Notes: a model not told the origin generated them from the sequence alone. Shown: positions 1-14,983, counted from the stretch's first letter. The stretch is DNA of 64,000 nt from Thunnus maccoyii (GCF_910596095.1 NC_056534.1:10418490-10482489), one strand, 5' to 3'. Translations and numbers: made by a program.

Positions 1-1066
1 AGTGGAAATTCCATTCTTAACCTGGTTAGTCAATTAACCCAGTTACAGACAGACCCATGTAAACATCATAACTCAGTTAGATAGACTCAGTTATGTTTGC
101 AATCCAATATGTGACTAATCTCATTAACATCTCTGGTTTACTCAGGTATTACTCACATGCTACTGTGACCATGTTCAAACATCTTACTCCTTTCACTTTT
201 GGTGTTTGTCATCTGCACAAATTCACACTGGCACAGTTCTGATATTGTCAAAACACATGGTTATATGAGGAATGAAGTGACCTCAGCCAGTTATTTTTGT
301 GCTGTTTGCTGTTGAACAAATCAGGCTGATGGGTCTATTCTGTTGGCAGATTATTCAGGGCAGTAGGGACACTATTTGGTTGCAATATGAACAGTATGAA
401 CAAAAGTCAGCAAACTCTGCATGTAAACCTGGTCACTGACTTGCACTAAATAGACTTCCAAAACATGTATTCTTATTATTTTGTTTATTAATTTTCTAGC
501 ACCCATCGTCTGCAATGTTTTTAAAGTTAGTTTTAACATTGACATGTATGCAGACACAATGAAAGGATAATTTTGGCAATATACTATATTTCTGTTATTG
601 TCATCAAAGCCCCTGAAAAGACCAAAAAAAAAAAAAGAATGTATTCTACTAGCAAGTATAGCCTATTTATCTAAACCTGATATAGCCTATTCCTCTGTGC
701 CATACACCTTCACTGTTCACTGTGTCCAAAATCTATTAACTATTAAAAACACATCCCATCACTGAAAATAGTATCCAACAAAAGCACTATTCACTCCTGT
801 TTGAGTAACGTTTACTAAAAATGACAGAGACCAGCTGTTTTAGGAAATATCTTTACCTTTTTTAAGAGTGAAACTATAAATCTATGACTTGTTTTTAAAG
901 ATTTACATTGGTACTGTACGTATTAATGGGCGTGAGAGTGAGTGCTACAGATAAACAAGAGAAGTCAAAACCATAATATTGGTTTTGAGCTTTTTATGGG
1001 GTTTGTTGACAATAACAAAAGTGTAGAATAACACCAGCTGTATCCTTTATCGTGTCTCCCATCCAG
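1..1066. other. Sequence 5' of the first visible impg2-like exon; no gene seen
   Basis: AT-rich non-coding sequence with an A-run near 627-638. It is probably intron of the gene whose exon begins at 1067, because that exon starts in mid-codon after a cttnag-type acceptor. No conserved coding segment, RNA gene or transposon end was recognised. Confidence 0.5.
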
Positions 1067-1902
1067 GTCTGCAGGGTGATGTGTGCGACTGGTTACTGCA
1101 GTGCCCAGCAGGCTATAAATGTGTGTCCCAGCCTGGCACTGCAAACTATAGCTGTTCCTCTGTCTGCCACTTTGATTACTGTCACCATCATGGCATCTGC
1201 ACACACCACCCAGGCCAACTTCCAGTTTGCCGGTGAGAACATAACACACACAGAGGCATACATGCATGAATATTCATTTTGTATTACTCCGTCCATCCAA
1301 GAAAGTTTTGTGCATATATTTTTGTTTGTGTATTAGCTGCCTTGTAGGAGAGGACTTCTGGTACATGGGTCAGAGGTGTGATGTAAGGATGACTCGAGCG
1401 CGGCTCGTGGGCGCATGTGTTGCCATCTTACTCATCATGGTGACCGTCATTGGTGTTCTAGCCCTTGTGGCAGTACGACGCTACCGAGCCATTCTGATCC
1501 AGGCCAAAGTGGATCAGACCCGGAGCAGGTACTCACTCACTAACATACACATGTATAATCATAGCTTACACAGAACCTTTAATACAATCATAAATACTCA
1601 CAATGGTGATATATATATATATATATCAACATGATTAGATGTTTAGATGATGATGTATTAAAAAACAATATGTGGAAAGTTAATCAGATGGTAGACTGGT
1701 GTTTGTGACCCATTCTGAGGGGACCTTAGAGTCCCTAGTTTCAAATCTTCTCTATAGTTTGGAAAAAAAAAATGTCAGTTATTATCATATATAATATTAG
1801 AGTTATATTACAGTTTAACAGTAAAAGCATAAGCGAACATCCCTGCAACTGCCATCATATTTTGATTCTTTTACATCCTGATTGGTGCGCAGAAATACAT
1901 GA

Positions 1903-1941
<39 letters not shown>

Positions 1942-3094
1942 TTCAAACCAGCAAGAAGAGCACAACAGACAAAAACACAAAAAATAGAAATCTCTCATGA
2001 AATAACCAAAACTCTTCTAGCTTTGGCAGAAAATGTTGTATTTATACAGGACCCCATCGCTCAAAGTAAGAAGCTGATTGAGAAAACATGTTTTCAGGGC
2101 CTTTAAGTGTACAGTAATGATATAATAATAGCCTTAACATGACTCCAGAACAGGAATGATCCAATTGTGTTTAATGCTGATAACACAGAAGGCTGAAATG
2201 AGATCACCATAAAAAGAGTACTGAAAACAAGAACTGTGTACACAAATTGCACTAAAGGTGATCTCCACTAGGTGTCATAGTCTGACTGCCAAACCCTATC
2301 CTGTTGACAGAAGCTGTGCTGTAGACTCTTGGCAAAATTACATTACTCTTAAAGCTGCACTAGGCTATTTTTGTGTTAAAACGTACTTGTCATCCGAGCC
2401 TTAATCACTAAGTGGGGCTGTAACAGAGGCAAGACGTTATCCACTTTAACGTTGACGCTGTAGTTTCATCCTATTGCCTATAAGATATTCTAATATTGGG
2501 TATGGACACAGACAACAAGTCCAGGCAGGAAGTGATACATCTGAAGCTAAGCCTTAAATCCAGATTTGTCTCTTAAATGGATGGGAGTGAGCGTTCAGTC
2601 CAGAGAAAGTTGGTAAGATCAGAGCTTTACTTTCTTTAGCAGGCTTGGTCAACAGGAGAGCATAGTATTCAGTTTACTGAAGTAATTTTACATGACATGC
2701 CACCAGGTAATGGCAGCATAAAATAAAAGGTTACCTTTCCTTTCCATCTGCTGATTTTTGCTCATTTTTCTCCAGTGAGACTTTCAAAACTGGCATAAAA
2801 ATTGAAGCAGGTACAATAAATATTGTATCCTATAAATATTTAACCTCACATTATGGTTTGTTGTGTGCGCAGCTATCGCAGGTTCAACCATTTTGATGAG
2901 CTGTCAGGCCGGTTCTGGTTACGTTCATTAGCAGGATCAGCAGACTCACTGGATAATCCTGCTTTTACACGTTCCGATGAGTTACTGCACCTGCGGGCAC
3001 TCGACCGCCCCTGCTGTTACCACGACGACACGCTGTCGCTAGCCTCCACCTGCCCCAGCCACGGAACACACATCAATACAATTTACCCCCACAG

Positions 3095-3142
<48 letters not shown>

Positions 3143-5403
3143 CCAGTATCAAACATGAACTTTTTGACAGTATCAGAACGTTACAGCGATTGATCATGCA
3201 GAGAGTAAATATCTGTCTGTACATCGGTCTTCTTCCATCCATCTGTTGGTCGATAAGAAAAACTTTCACTTGGGCCATTCATGCAACTTAAAACAATACA
3301 ACAGTTAAAGTCAGCAACAGTAATTTGGACAATCAGTGCACACAACTATGTGATGTGGGAAATCAATAATTATCTACTAAAATACAAATCATGCTTTAAA
3401 ATACAATACGTCATCAGAATTTCAGTTATTTGTTGTCATCAGCTGTCAAATACATACTACAACAAGCATGCGATGTAACACATACATGTGCCAGTACACT
3501 TAATACTGTGAAGGGTACACCTTATAAAGCAACATCAGATTTAAGAGATAATCACGAAAATGTTGATCAAGATTTAAAAAAAACAAACTAACAAGCAAGC
3601 TAAAAGCAAGCCCCCATTCTAAGGTAGATAAGAATTAACCTGCCTGTTGACAACTGTGAAGGATTATAATATAAACAGGTTGGTTTGATTCCTCCAGGTC
3701 TGCCTGTCTACATCCTAGACCCTTCACTGCTGCACAAATATCCAATATCCTGTTAGCCTGACTACAACATACAAGATAATGACTATAGTTAGCAACAGCT
3801 GTCTTTTAATGCAAATGTTAGATGCAAAAATGATTTTGTTTCCAAAGAAATCCTAATCTGGGGTTCCACAGGAGTTCCATAGACACAATTTAGCCATTGA
3901 CAATTTTATATCACTCAAAGAGAAAAATTGATAATGCTTTAAAATTGCAGGCATGAACTTGAACCATTTTACTGACTATATTTATGGATCTTTTAAAAAA
4001 TAAGTATACCTTACCTGCATTAATTTATTTTTTTGGCCACTTAGGGGCAGCAGAACAATCTGTAAACATAACACTGACATGGTATCACACTATAAAGATG
4101 ATATGGCTCACAAGTTAGCAAACTTGCTTTTTTACACATCCACCACACACATATCAACATCAGCATTCACTTGAAGTCATTTTTCTTGCCACCTGCTGAA
4201 TTTAAGTCCAATATTCATCTTTCATTGAGCTCCTTTGTGGTCTCCTCCAAGTCCTGAATTATCTGGGTCCTTAGCTGCTATATGTTCCACTATGTTCACC
4301 AGCTACTCACCAACTTTGTCTGTCTGCCATTTAGAGATGGGCAGGTAGTGTATGGTGGGTTTTTAGAGCTTTTTTAGCTGAAAACAGCTGCCTGCATCTG
4401 GAAGCAACGTTTATGAGGGTGAGACTGAACCAAAAATCAAAAAAGTAAAGTTGTGGTCTGTAAAACCAAATGATGAGCTGAAAAGTGCTAAAAAAAAAAA
4501 AAAAAATGCTAAAAAGTTCTGTAGAGCTGAGTTGGGTGATAATTATCTTTAGGTTTGTCACTACAAGCAACACCTTTATTTTATACAAAGTAATGTCATC
4601 CAGTGTTAGTATATAAATATTGATTAGAACCATAAGGATTGAATACTTTATTTCATCGATACAAAGAAAAACAAGCAATTCAGGTTAGGTGAAAGAGTAA
4701 ATAGGTAAAGGTAAGGTCAAAACACGGCAATAATTGTGTGTAAATAACAATACATCAACTTAATGTATTATTGATTGAATTTCTTGATTGTAATTACAAT
4801 ATTGACCATAAATCATTCAACAACTCAAATAAATGTGTAAAACACAGTTAAAGTTTAAATAAAGTGAAAAAAATGTAAAAACAAACAAAAAAAAAAGAAT
4901 AAAACTACATTGCTGACCCTCTCCTAACCTTTACTCTTAAACTTTTACTACTCAGAGTTTCCCAAAGGTTATTTTGACAAATTATAAATGTGTATCTGTA
5001 AATATTGACTCATACACACATACAAAGACAATGCCTGTGTAACCCTAACTAATCCCTTGCATCTCTGTATTCATTGCAGCTCCCAGTATGGTTGGAGGGG
5101 GAGCGAGATGAGCATGGGGGATGGTGTGTTGGACTCCGGTAAGGCCAGCGACCTTTCAGTCTGTAGCTGGCCAGTGGAACCCATTCAGTGGACTCCATTT
5201 CCACTTCTGCAGCAACTGGCCTCACACAGGACACCCACAGTGAGTGTCTGACTATGTGTTAGATAGAGAGAGACACAGGAGAAATATGTATTTGTTGCAT
5301 ATGATGTGTTGTTCCCCTATGAAACCAGGTGAGGGTGAGAAGGCCACGGTCCTACTGTGAAGGCATGGAGCTGGTAGACCTGGGGAAGAGTTGGACTGCA
5401 TGA
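1067..5403 (+). CDS. impg2: 3' coding exons of an EGF-like/transmembrane protein, probable interphotoreceptor matrix proteoglycan 2 (partial)
   Basis: Five phase-compatible exons: 1067-1232, 1337-1528, 2873-3094, 5080-5239, 5329-5403 (TGA), about 271 residues. The first two encode cysteine-rich EGF-like modules (VCHFDYCHHHGIC, then CRCLVGEDFW and QRC). A hydrophobic segment of about 24 residues follows (LVGACVAILLIMVTVIGVL, near 1405-1475), then a basic stop-transfer (VRRYR) and a cytoplasmic tail of about 168 residues ending KSWTA. Two EGF-like units immediately before a single membrane helix and a tail of over 100 residues match IMPG2, a retinal matrix proteoglycan that binds hyaluronan around photoreceptors. 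That identity is inferred from architecture. The SEA domains and mucin-like part would lie upstream, outside the window. AATAAA-like signals occur near 5468-5480. Another EGF/TM mucin-like family remains possible. Confidence 0.6.
1902..1941. repeat. (CA)n microsatellite
   Basis: About 40 bases of CA dinucleotides with one CGCGCG interruption, in an impg2-like intron. Confidence 0.9.
3097..3140. repeat. (CA)n microsatellite starting in a splice donor
   Basis: An uninterrupted AC repeat begins within the donor GTACAC after exon 2873-3094, so the 5' splice site merges into the microsatellite. Confidence 0.9.
3141..5079. other. Long intron of the impg2-like gene, no gene seen
   Basis: AT-rich intron between exons 2873-3094 and 5080-5239. 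It has A-runs near 4490-4506 and 4886-4898. No transposon with recognisable ends was found. Confidence 0.6.
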
Positions 5404-6038
5404 CTCGCATAAAGAAGAATTAAATCTGTTCTGACACTGGTATTTGCAGTCAAATCTTCTTGTTTTGTAAATAAATAAAAATAGTAAAACAGTGTAAATG
5501 TGTGTAGGTTTACAGTATATAATTTTGCTGAATTGTCGTTACATTTTCCAGTTTGATTTTACAATCTGTTTCTGATATGCTCATTCTGATGTTATATTGT
5601 AAAGATATCAAAAAACAAAGAATATGAAGGCTGTCTAAATGTCTATGGCGCAGTCTTATGTAATGCTTTAATAAACTCAGGGCAAGAATACATGTATTCA
5701 ATTTTTGGGGTTTTGGTGACTTAAAAAAAGAGAAAGAAAGTCCTTGTGCATCTAAACATACTGAGCTTTCCACTGAGGTAAGTTTATTTGTAAAGCACAT
5801 TTCATACCAAAGGGTGCTTCACACAATGCTTTAAAAAATAGAGAAAATACAGCACTAACATTAAAACATAAATTAGATCATTAAAAGTAAATAAAAAGAT
5901 AAAAATAGAATTAAATACAATATGGGTCACAAATGAGTGCTTAAAGAAATACTTCAACAGTTTGGGAAATACGCTTACTTGGTTTCTTGCTGAGCCTAGA
6001 TGAGATGATCAATACCACACTCATGTATATAAGGAATA

Positions 6039-6041
<3 letters not shown>

Positions 6042-6099
<58 letters not shown>
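6042..6099. repeat. (AT)n microsatellite
   Basis: About 58 bases of TA dinucleotides followed by a short CA run, inside the MITE at 5941-6829. Confidence 0.95.
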
Positions 6100-6102
<3 letters not shown>

Positions 6103-6295
6103 CACACACACACAGGAATATATATGGGGAATACAAAGTTACAACCAGAAGCTAGCTTAGCACAAAGACTGGAAACGGGGAAAAAGCTAGCCTGGCTCTC
6201 TCCAAAGGTAACCAAATCAGCCTACCAGCAGCTATAAGGGTCACGAATTAACATTATATATACATTATTCTATGGCATGTAAAATAATGACGTGG

Positions 6296-6437
6296 GGTGG
6301 CCGTGGCTCAGGGGTTGTCAGCTCTACTGCCATTGGTGTGTGAGTGTGTGTGTGTGTGTGTGAATGAGAGGTAAAAAAGCACTTTGTCCATTGAGGTCGA
6401 AAGGCGTGATATAAGTGCAGTCTGTTTACCATTATTT
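6296..6437 (-). repeat. Short copy of a common teleost interspersed repeat
   Basis: Begins GGTGGCCGTGGCTCAGG and ends GCAGTCTGTTTACCATT. It is related in reverse orientation to 16431-16682, which starts with the complementary GTAAATGGTAGATGGACTGC. It is nested in the MITE at 5941-6829, so it inserted later. Confidence 0.6.
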
Positions 6438-7335
6438 TATCCTTACAACAGTGTAAAAATTACATTGTGGTTTTATGCAAGGATATGTGCTGGACTATTT
6501 CTTGGCCGTGCAAAGTGACTCCCTGTAGTCTTGTCATCAAAGTGAGGTTGCCAGATAACCAACAGAGAGTCTGCCCCAGCCACTAAAAAATTTGGCCAAC
6601 AAACAAGATATGACGTTCATTTATTGAGCTTTAGTGGTGGTGGAAGGTGGATTTTGTACCTTTGGACAAAGCCAGGCTACCTATCCTCCTGTTGCCAGTC
6701 TTTATGCTACACTAAGCTAACTGGTGGTTGGCTGTAGCTTCATATTTGGAGAGTGGTATCAATCTTCTCAACTTACTATGGGCGAGAAAGTGAAAAAGTG
6801 TTACCCAAAATGGTGAAATAATCCTTTAAGATTCAGTCAAATGCAGCAGCATAAAACTTTTTAACTCAGATTTAAAGGCCCATGCTGCAGTTAATTAAAA
6901 CATACACACACAGCACATTACAACACTGACATGTTTTATGTGTGTCTGAGCTGACATGAATCACCTAAGTAATAAAATATAGTACACTAAATTTAAAACA
7001 ACACCATTAAGAATGAAAATAAGATTAAAATTTAGTTTCTAATAACTGAGAAAGCCAAATTGCCTGAATGAGTTCATATCCCTCCAAAATATCTTCTGGA
7101 TGTTTGTTCCAGCCAAGGTTAGATTACCAATGGGGCAAAGCAATCAGCTGCCCCGAGGCCCCAGAACCCCCAAGGACCCCAAAAGCCCCAGGTTCACTAT
7201 GTGTCAACTGTTTGTATATGATTTGATCAATCACAAGTTTGTTTTTGGCAACAGTACACCTGAGGAATGTCCTGCATCATGACTGTATCTATTGTGGTCA
7301 CATCATAGAGGGAGACCCTGAGTCAAAATCTAGTT

Positions 7336-7983
7336 TTAAAGGATAGGTACACAATTTTTCAAATCTGTCATAAAACAATAGTTAGGTGTGAAATAGGTTC
7401 TCTTTGCCATAATCATTCCTCCTGTTCATACTTGCTATTAAAAGACCCCCTTAAAATGTGCTTTCAGTTTAAGTGATGGGGGCCAAAATCAACAGTGTGT
7501 CACACAGTCATTTGAGCACAAATGCAAATTAATCTGAAGCTTATACGAGGCCTCAGCATTCTGAGTTAGTCATATCAATTGGGTATCTGCCAAATTTAGT
7601 CTTTTTTAGCATAAAACTTCCCCTTTGTGTTTCCTCAGACAGTGTTTCCTGTCAAGCTGCAGTGGAAGTGTAGTAACAAAAAGAGGGACTTTGGTGCTAA
7701 AAAAGACTGTAACATTGAAATATATATACTTGATTTGACTAATTTGGAGGACTGAAGCTTCATATTAGCATCAGATAAACTTTTAAATACATTTTTGCAC
7801 AGAAGGAGGCTTGTAGATTGTGGTTCCCATCACTTACATTGTAGGTGCATTATGAAGGGATCATCTAATGGCCAGTATGAACAGCAGGAATGATTATGGC
7901 AAGAAAAACCTATTTCAATGTTCATTTGGGCTCCTGACTGTTGTTTTAAGACAGACTTTAAAAATTGTGAACCTGTCCTTTAA
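7336..7983. mobile_element. TTAA-flanked MITE with terminal inverted repeats of about 150-200 bp
   Basis: The left end TTAAAGGATAGGTACACAA pairs with the right end TTGTGAACCTGTCCTTTAA. Inverted similarity continues inward (CCATAATCATTCCT against AGGAATGATTATGGC; TAAGTGATGGG against CCCATCACTTA), making a near-palindrome of about 648 bp. It has no transposase and is probably a Kolobok/piggyBac-type non-autonomous element. A half copy lies at 45656-45830. Confidence 0.8.
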
Positions 7984-8706
7984 CTAGACTAGACTGTCCA
8001 AAAACAAGTTTTCTGCCAATGGGCCCCTGAACAGGTTGATTCAGCTATGTTTCAAACTCTGTGGCACATAAGACACTAAATGCTTCTTTTCCATGTTGAG
8101 TTTGGACTCTGGGAATGGTTAACAGACCACTACCGGATGACCTGAAAGACAGAGAGGGCTCATATGTTAACAGACAGTCAAAGGTGTATTTTGGGCCTAA
8201 ACCTATGCCCAAAATACCTAAACTAAACTAGACATTTATTAACAAACTATTTAACTATTTAAACACTAGTCTATGACACACTGTAAGCCAGTGCAGAGAG
8301 CTGAGAGTTGTTGTAAATGTGTTCATTTTGTCTTTGTTAGGACCTTCACAGCAGAATTTGAATGAGCTTATTTTGTTGGGTTTTTTTGTAGTGAGGCTTT
8401 AGATAAAACAATTACGGCACCCTAACAGGGAGGAATTATTATCTAATATTGCATGCAGAGTATTTCACATACCTTTTTCCTTTGTCTCTCTCACTTGAGC
8501 ATACACACATGGGCCACACCTCCTCTCAGTGCTGTGCATGAAACTCTGCTGGAATGTGATGCCATAAATGACTGGGAAAGACTGCAAGAGTACACTGACC
8601 TTATATCGCACTTCTATAATTGTCCCTGCCCTGGGAAAATTAATAAGGGAGCGATCAATTCAGGGGAGTGAGGCAATTTGGCAAATAAAGGAGGAGTGTG
8701 TGTTTA

Positions 8707-9135
8707 AGAGAGAGAGAGAGAGAGAGAGAGAGCTAGAGATAGGGAGAGGGATGAGTAAAAAGTGGACAGAAGCTACCTGCTAGCTTCTTCCATATACGGT
8801 CTTAGTCAGAGCTGAGAGCCAGGCCTGTGAGTTTCTCTGACTGTGTGAGTGAGCAATGCAGGGAGGGTGTGTGTGTGTGTGTGTGTTGTAATGAATGCAT
8901 GACTCATGCACGCTGCCGAGTTTTGAAATGGCTGGAGGAATGGCATGAGAGTCCAGAGGAAACACTGAGAAATTTCTGTCAGGGAGGAGTTAGAGAGTAC
9001 AAAGTTCAAGTTGGTGTTATCTTTCTTTTTCTTTCTAAATATATAAAAGTGGTGAAGAGTACAGAAATCAAGGGGAAAGTGGCAAAAATAAAGCAACATG
9101 CACACACACACACACCCCTCTCTCTCTCTCCCTCC

Positions 9136-9166
<31 letters not shown>

Positions 9167-9394
9167 CACATACACACACACAGCCTTAAAAAGGGAGATT
9201 CATTCATTTCCTCAGACTGGTCACATGACCTGAGCAGTGCATTCTTCCCCCCATGTGACTCGCTCCAATATCTCCTTATATGGACGTCATCCAAAGGAAC
9301 TCTTAAAGGGATGGCTGTCCTGCCCTGGGTCTATACTTGGTGTGTGTGTGTGTGTGTGTGCGTGTGTGTGTGTGTGTGTGCATGCGTGTGTGTT
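8707..9394. repeat. Cluster of AG, GT, CA, CT microsatellites
   Basis: (AG)n at 8707-8732, (GT)n at about 8865-8888, a compound CA/CT/CA tract at about 9098-9184, and (GT)n at about 9340-9394. The open frames here translate only the repeats (RERERE, THTHTH, VCVCVC) and are not genes. Confidence 0.9.
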
Positions 9395-9399
9395 TTAAG

Positions 9400-10860
9400 T
9401 CTCTGTCTAGAGCAGGATAATGCCAGTCTGAAAAGCCAATTCCCTGATCAGCTCATTCACCCCCACCACCCCCAACCCCAGCTCCATGGTGTCCTTACCT
9501 GCTCTATACTTGATGATGACATATGGGCGTATGTGTGTGTGTGGTGTGCCTGTGGGTCTATGTGGTCACTTCCTGCATGCATCTGCAGAAGTGATGCTCT
9601 GTGAAACCTACTTCCTGTCTCATTTGGTGAGCTGGCTCCCATATATCCTTATTAGGAGCACATAGGGCCAGTGAGAATTCCTAGTGTAAGTTTATGAGTC
9701 TTTGTCCGGTGCCCTTATTGAGTTAAAACACCACCCTGACCCACCCACTTAGTCTCTGGTCAACTTATAAGATGAGCTATGCACTATGAATTCCAAGTCT
9801 GTTTCTTTTAAATAAATGACACATCTTGAACAAATACTTCAGGTGAGAGACGCCACAATGAGTTGCACTGTATCACATATCTGGGTGTGTCCATGTGCAG
9901 GTGTGTACATCCATGTCACAGTGAGTCACATTCCTGAATAATCATCTCATAATCTGTCCTGCAGTTTCATTTTTACCTAATATAGGTATGTTCCGGAAAT
10001 GAAACACCTGACCATTACAACTCCTTATCTCTCATTGCAGCGAGCGAGGTTAATCTGGCCCCTGCTCTCACTTTACGCATTACCCAGGCAAGTGATGAGA
10101 GATAAGAGATTTACAGCTTGCTGAGAGTTTGCTGTAAACATACCTCAGGCTTGACCACACAGATCACTGTCACTCTGATCTGCATGTGTGTGTGTGTGTG
10201 CCACTGGTATGCGAGGGCAGAAGTGTCAATCAGGGTGTTAACAGTGCTGTCAGCAACCCTGAGATTGTAACCACCCCATGCCCTGGCATTAGTATCTATG
10301 ATGAGTGAGAAGATTTTGCTGTGCAACAAATGCATTAGCACAGACTGAAATTCAGTCAAAATGTTGTATATCCCCTCACTTAAAGTGGATGAATTATGGA
10401 TTTGTTTGTCTGTGTTCTGCACTCCCTCCAGTGCAGAAAGATAAGAGCAGAAGATACAATCGTGGTGAAGAGTTACTGGGATATGTAGGCCCCATCCCAA
10501 GGTAGATGATGTCAGGGATTAAAACAATTACGCTGCAGACAGGATTACATCAAAATGTGCTCATTAGCTTAATGTGCAAACATCAGATACATAAAAAAAC
10601 ATGTATTTTAACTCTGCTTCTTACTTAATGACCCTTAGTTTTGCAGCACAAGTTCTGCAATTTGTTGCCCACTTGTAAATCATCACCACTGCGACCATAA
10701 TAATGATGAAAAGAGAGTTTAAAAAAAAAATGTTTTATTGAACACCGGATGACCACAAATTGATCATTTTTGATAGCATATAGGTTAGTTTTCATGTTGC
10801 ATGTCCCCCTCCTGTCTTGTCACAGAGCAGAGCTGTTATCTGCATGCGCCACACCCAGTG
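9400..10860. other. Upstream flank of actb, no gene seen
   Basis: Unique-looking sequence with a short GT run at about 10183-10200 and an A-run near 10720. No coding exon or transposon end was recognised. It may hold distal actb regulatory sites, which cannot be judged by eye. Confidence 0.5.
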
Positions 10861-10871
10861 GATGCAGCTGG

Positions 10872-10942
10872 ACCAATCAGAGGGCGCCGTGCGGAAAGTT
10901 CTCCTTTTATGGAGAGGGGCTGCAGCACGAGCTCTCATAAAA
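10872..10942 (+). promoter_or_regulatory. Beta-actin core promoter: CCAAT, CArG and TATA-like boxes
   Basis: A CCAAT box (GACCAATCAG, 10871-10880), an SRF-binding CArG box (CCTTTTATGG, 10903-10912) and a TATA-like CATAAAA (10936-10942) lie in the order and spacing typical of vertebrate beta-actin promoters. Transcription should start about 25-35 bases past the TATA box, near 10965-10980. The non-coding first exon ends at the donor CACACAG|GTAAGA, base 11046. Confidence 0.8.
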
Positions 10943-11949
10943 CCCTGCAACTGACTGGCCTCCATTGCAGTCAAGTTCAGACACTAACCCCTACCGGAGT
11001 GTAGCGCTCAGCCACAGTCTTAAGCCGACAACCCTCCCGCACACAGGTAAGAGAACTTGCAGAATGGCGTTTTTTTTTGTTGTTGTCATATTTGAAATAC
11101 ATTTTTCATCTACATTTGATCAATATTTTAGCCGGAGAGCTGATTTTAATGCGCCGGTTAAGTTATGGATGTGAGAGGTTTTCTGTTGCCTCAAGTTGAA
11201 GCGACCGTTGGTGATCGCCGCTAACTGAATCGGCGTCGTAGCTTGTCATTCATTAACTACATGCTTCAATTCAAACGTAGCTTTTTTTTTTTTTTTTTTT
11301 TAATTAGTCTGTGCGGTTTAAGGTGACGCTGCTACTAATGGTTAAGTGTTGGCATTGATGTCGCTTATATTTAACAGACAGAAGTGTGAAATAAGCCGGC
11401 TGCTCCCCCGGGTGTTATCACTTCATCAGTTTAATAAATCAGACTGTGTTAAAAAGCTTGACCTTCTCGCTTACATGTAAGCATCTGCGTTGGCACGGTG
11501 TCTGCGTCCGGTGTCTCCGATTTCACACACACACACACACACAGAAACAGATAGAAGATAGCAGCTTAAACGGATTATGTTTTTAAAAGGCAACTAAAAT
11601 CTGAAGGAGTCGTTTAGAAATGTCTTGATGACGTTACAGCTATGAATTCATTTGACGTCAGTGAGAAGTTGCCTTTTTTTCCCTTCCACATAACCTTTTT
11701 GCATGGTGGTCACGACATAACGGTAACGTTACACCTGATGACTGACATGTGAGAGGATGGAAGTTCATTTACTTCAACTGGCTCAAACGGCTGTCTTGGA
11801 GAAGTGTTAACGATGTGTGAAACGTTAAGTCAGTTAAGATGATCCCGGTGAAGGGAGTGGCCGGCTGTCGGTGTCATTTGAGGTTTAACGACACACGGGG
11901 CGGCTTCCCGGGCCGGGCTGCCGCTGTCTCTAAGCTGCTCTCACTTTTG

Positions 11950-11959
11950 CCTTATATGG
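11950..11959 (+). promoter_or_regulatory. Intronic CArG box in actb intron 1
   Basis: CCTTATATGG fits the SRF consensus CC(A/T)6GG. It lies about 220 bases before the coding exon, where fish and bird beta-actin genes are known to carry an intronic enhancer. Confidence 0.7.
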
Positions 11960-12097
11960 AAATGGCCAGACCGAGGGAGAAACCGCCTTTGTTTCTCAGC
12001 TCTGGATTTGGAAACTGGAACCTGCGCCACTGCGACATCCAGCGTCCAGTCTACATAATGACAAGGCTTTAGCCAAGTTGATGATTGCCAGATGTAA

Positions 12098-14478
<2,381 letters not shown>

Positions 14479-14977
14479 ACAGACTGTCAGTCCCACTCCC
14501 CCCCGAACACACACTGCTATAAACCCAAACGACTGGCTCTGCATACATGCCTACACCAACACACTGGTGTATGCTGAGCCTACAACACCTCTTCCCATTT
14601 TCCCTCATCACTATGGCTATGGCACCATGCCCCCTGATGGGGAGAAACTCTGCAGGAAGTACAGAGCGTCCCAGGCGGTGTGAATGTGAGGAACATGATG
14701 TCCATTGTCGTGTTTGTGTAGGTCATTCCAGATGTCTTTGTTCACCACCTTATTTGCCTCTATGAAGGTTTATTCTCTGGTGGGCCCACTGCCCAACAGA
14801 CCTGTAGTATTGCTTAATATGTAAATTATGTAATCTGAAAACTTGTTTTGTTTTTGTACTTTCAGCCTTAAATATACTTGGTCCAGTTTGTTTTTGTCAT
14901 TATGCAAAAGACAAAGCTTCTACCTTGTATGAAGGTTTGTGCATGGGGCTCCTAGCCTCTGGTGTACACAACAACCC

Positions 14978-14983
14978 AATAAA
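14978..14983 (+). terminator. actb polyadenylation signal
   Basis: AATAAA followed by GCGCACATGTCTGAG and a T-rich stretch, 500 bases after the stop codon. This matches the expected beta-actin 3' UTR length. Confidence 0.8.

Larger units (their letters stand above)
5941..6829. mobile_element. TTAA-flanked foldback MITE with nested repeats
   Basis: The left end (TTAAAGAAATACTTCAACAG...GGGAAATACGC) is mirrored at the right by GTGTTACCCAAAATGGTGAAATAATCCTTTAA. Internal strings such as CTTGCTGAG and AGTGGTATCAATCTTCTCA are also inverted. Termini carry TTAA, the target typical of Kolobok/piggyBac-type elements. Inside are a long (AT)n run (6042-6099) and a short inserted repeat (6296-6437). It has no coding capacity. 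Confidence 0.75.

Noticed and set aside
6021-6215. Minus-strand frame with an IYIYIY stretch
   Set aside because: Product of the AT microsatellite inside a MITE.
7100-7282. 60-codon frame with a proline-rich stretch (RGPRTPKDPKSPRF)
   Set aside because: Short, no splice sites or neighbours, looks like part of an interspersed repeat.
8806-9604. Overlapping long open frames on both strands
   Set aside because: They translate CA, CT, GT and AG microsatellites (THTHTH, SLSLSL, VCVCVC, RERERE); no domain or splice context.
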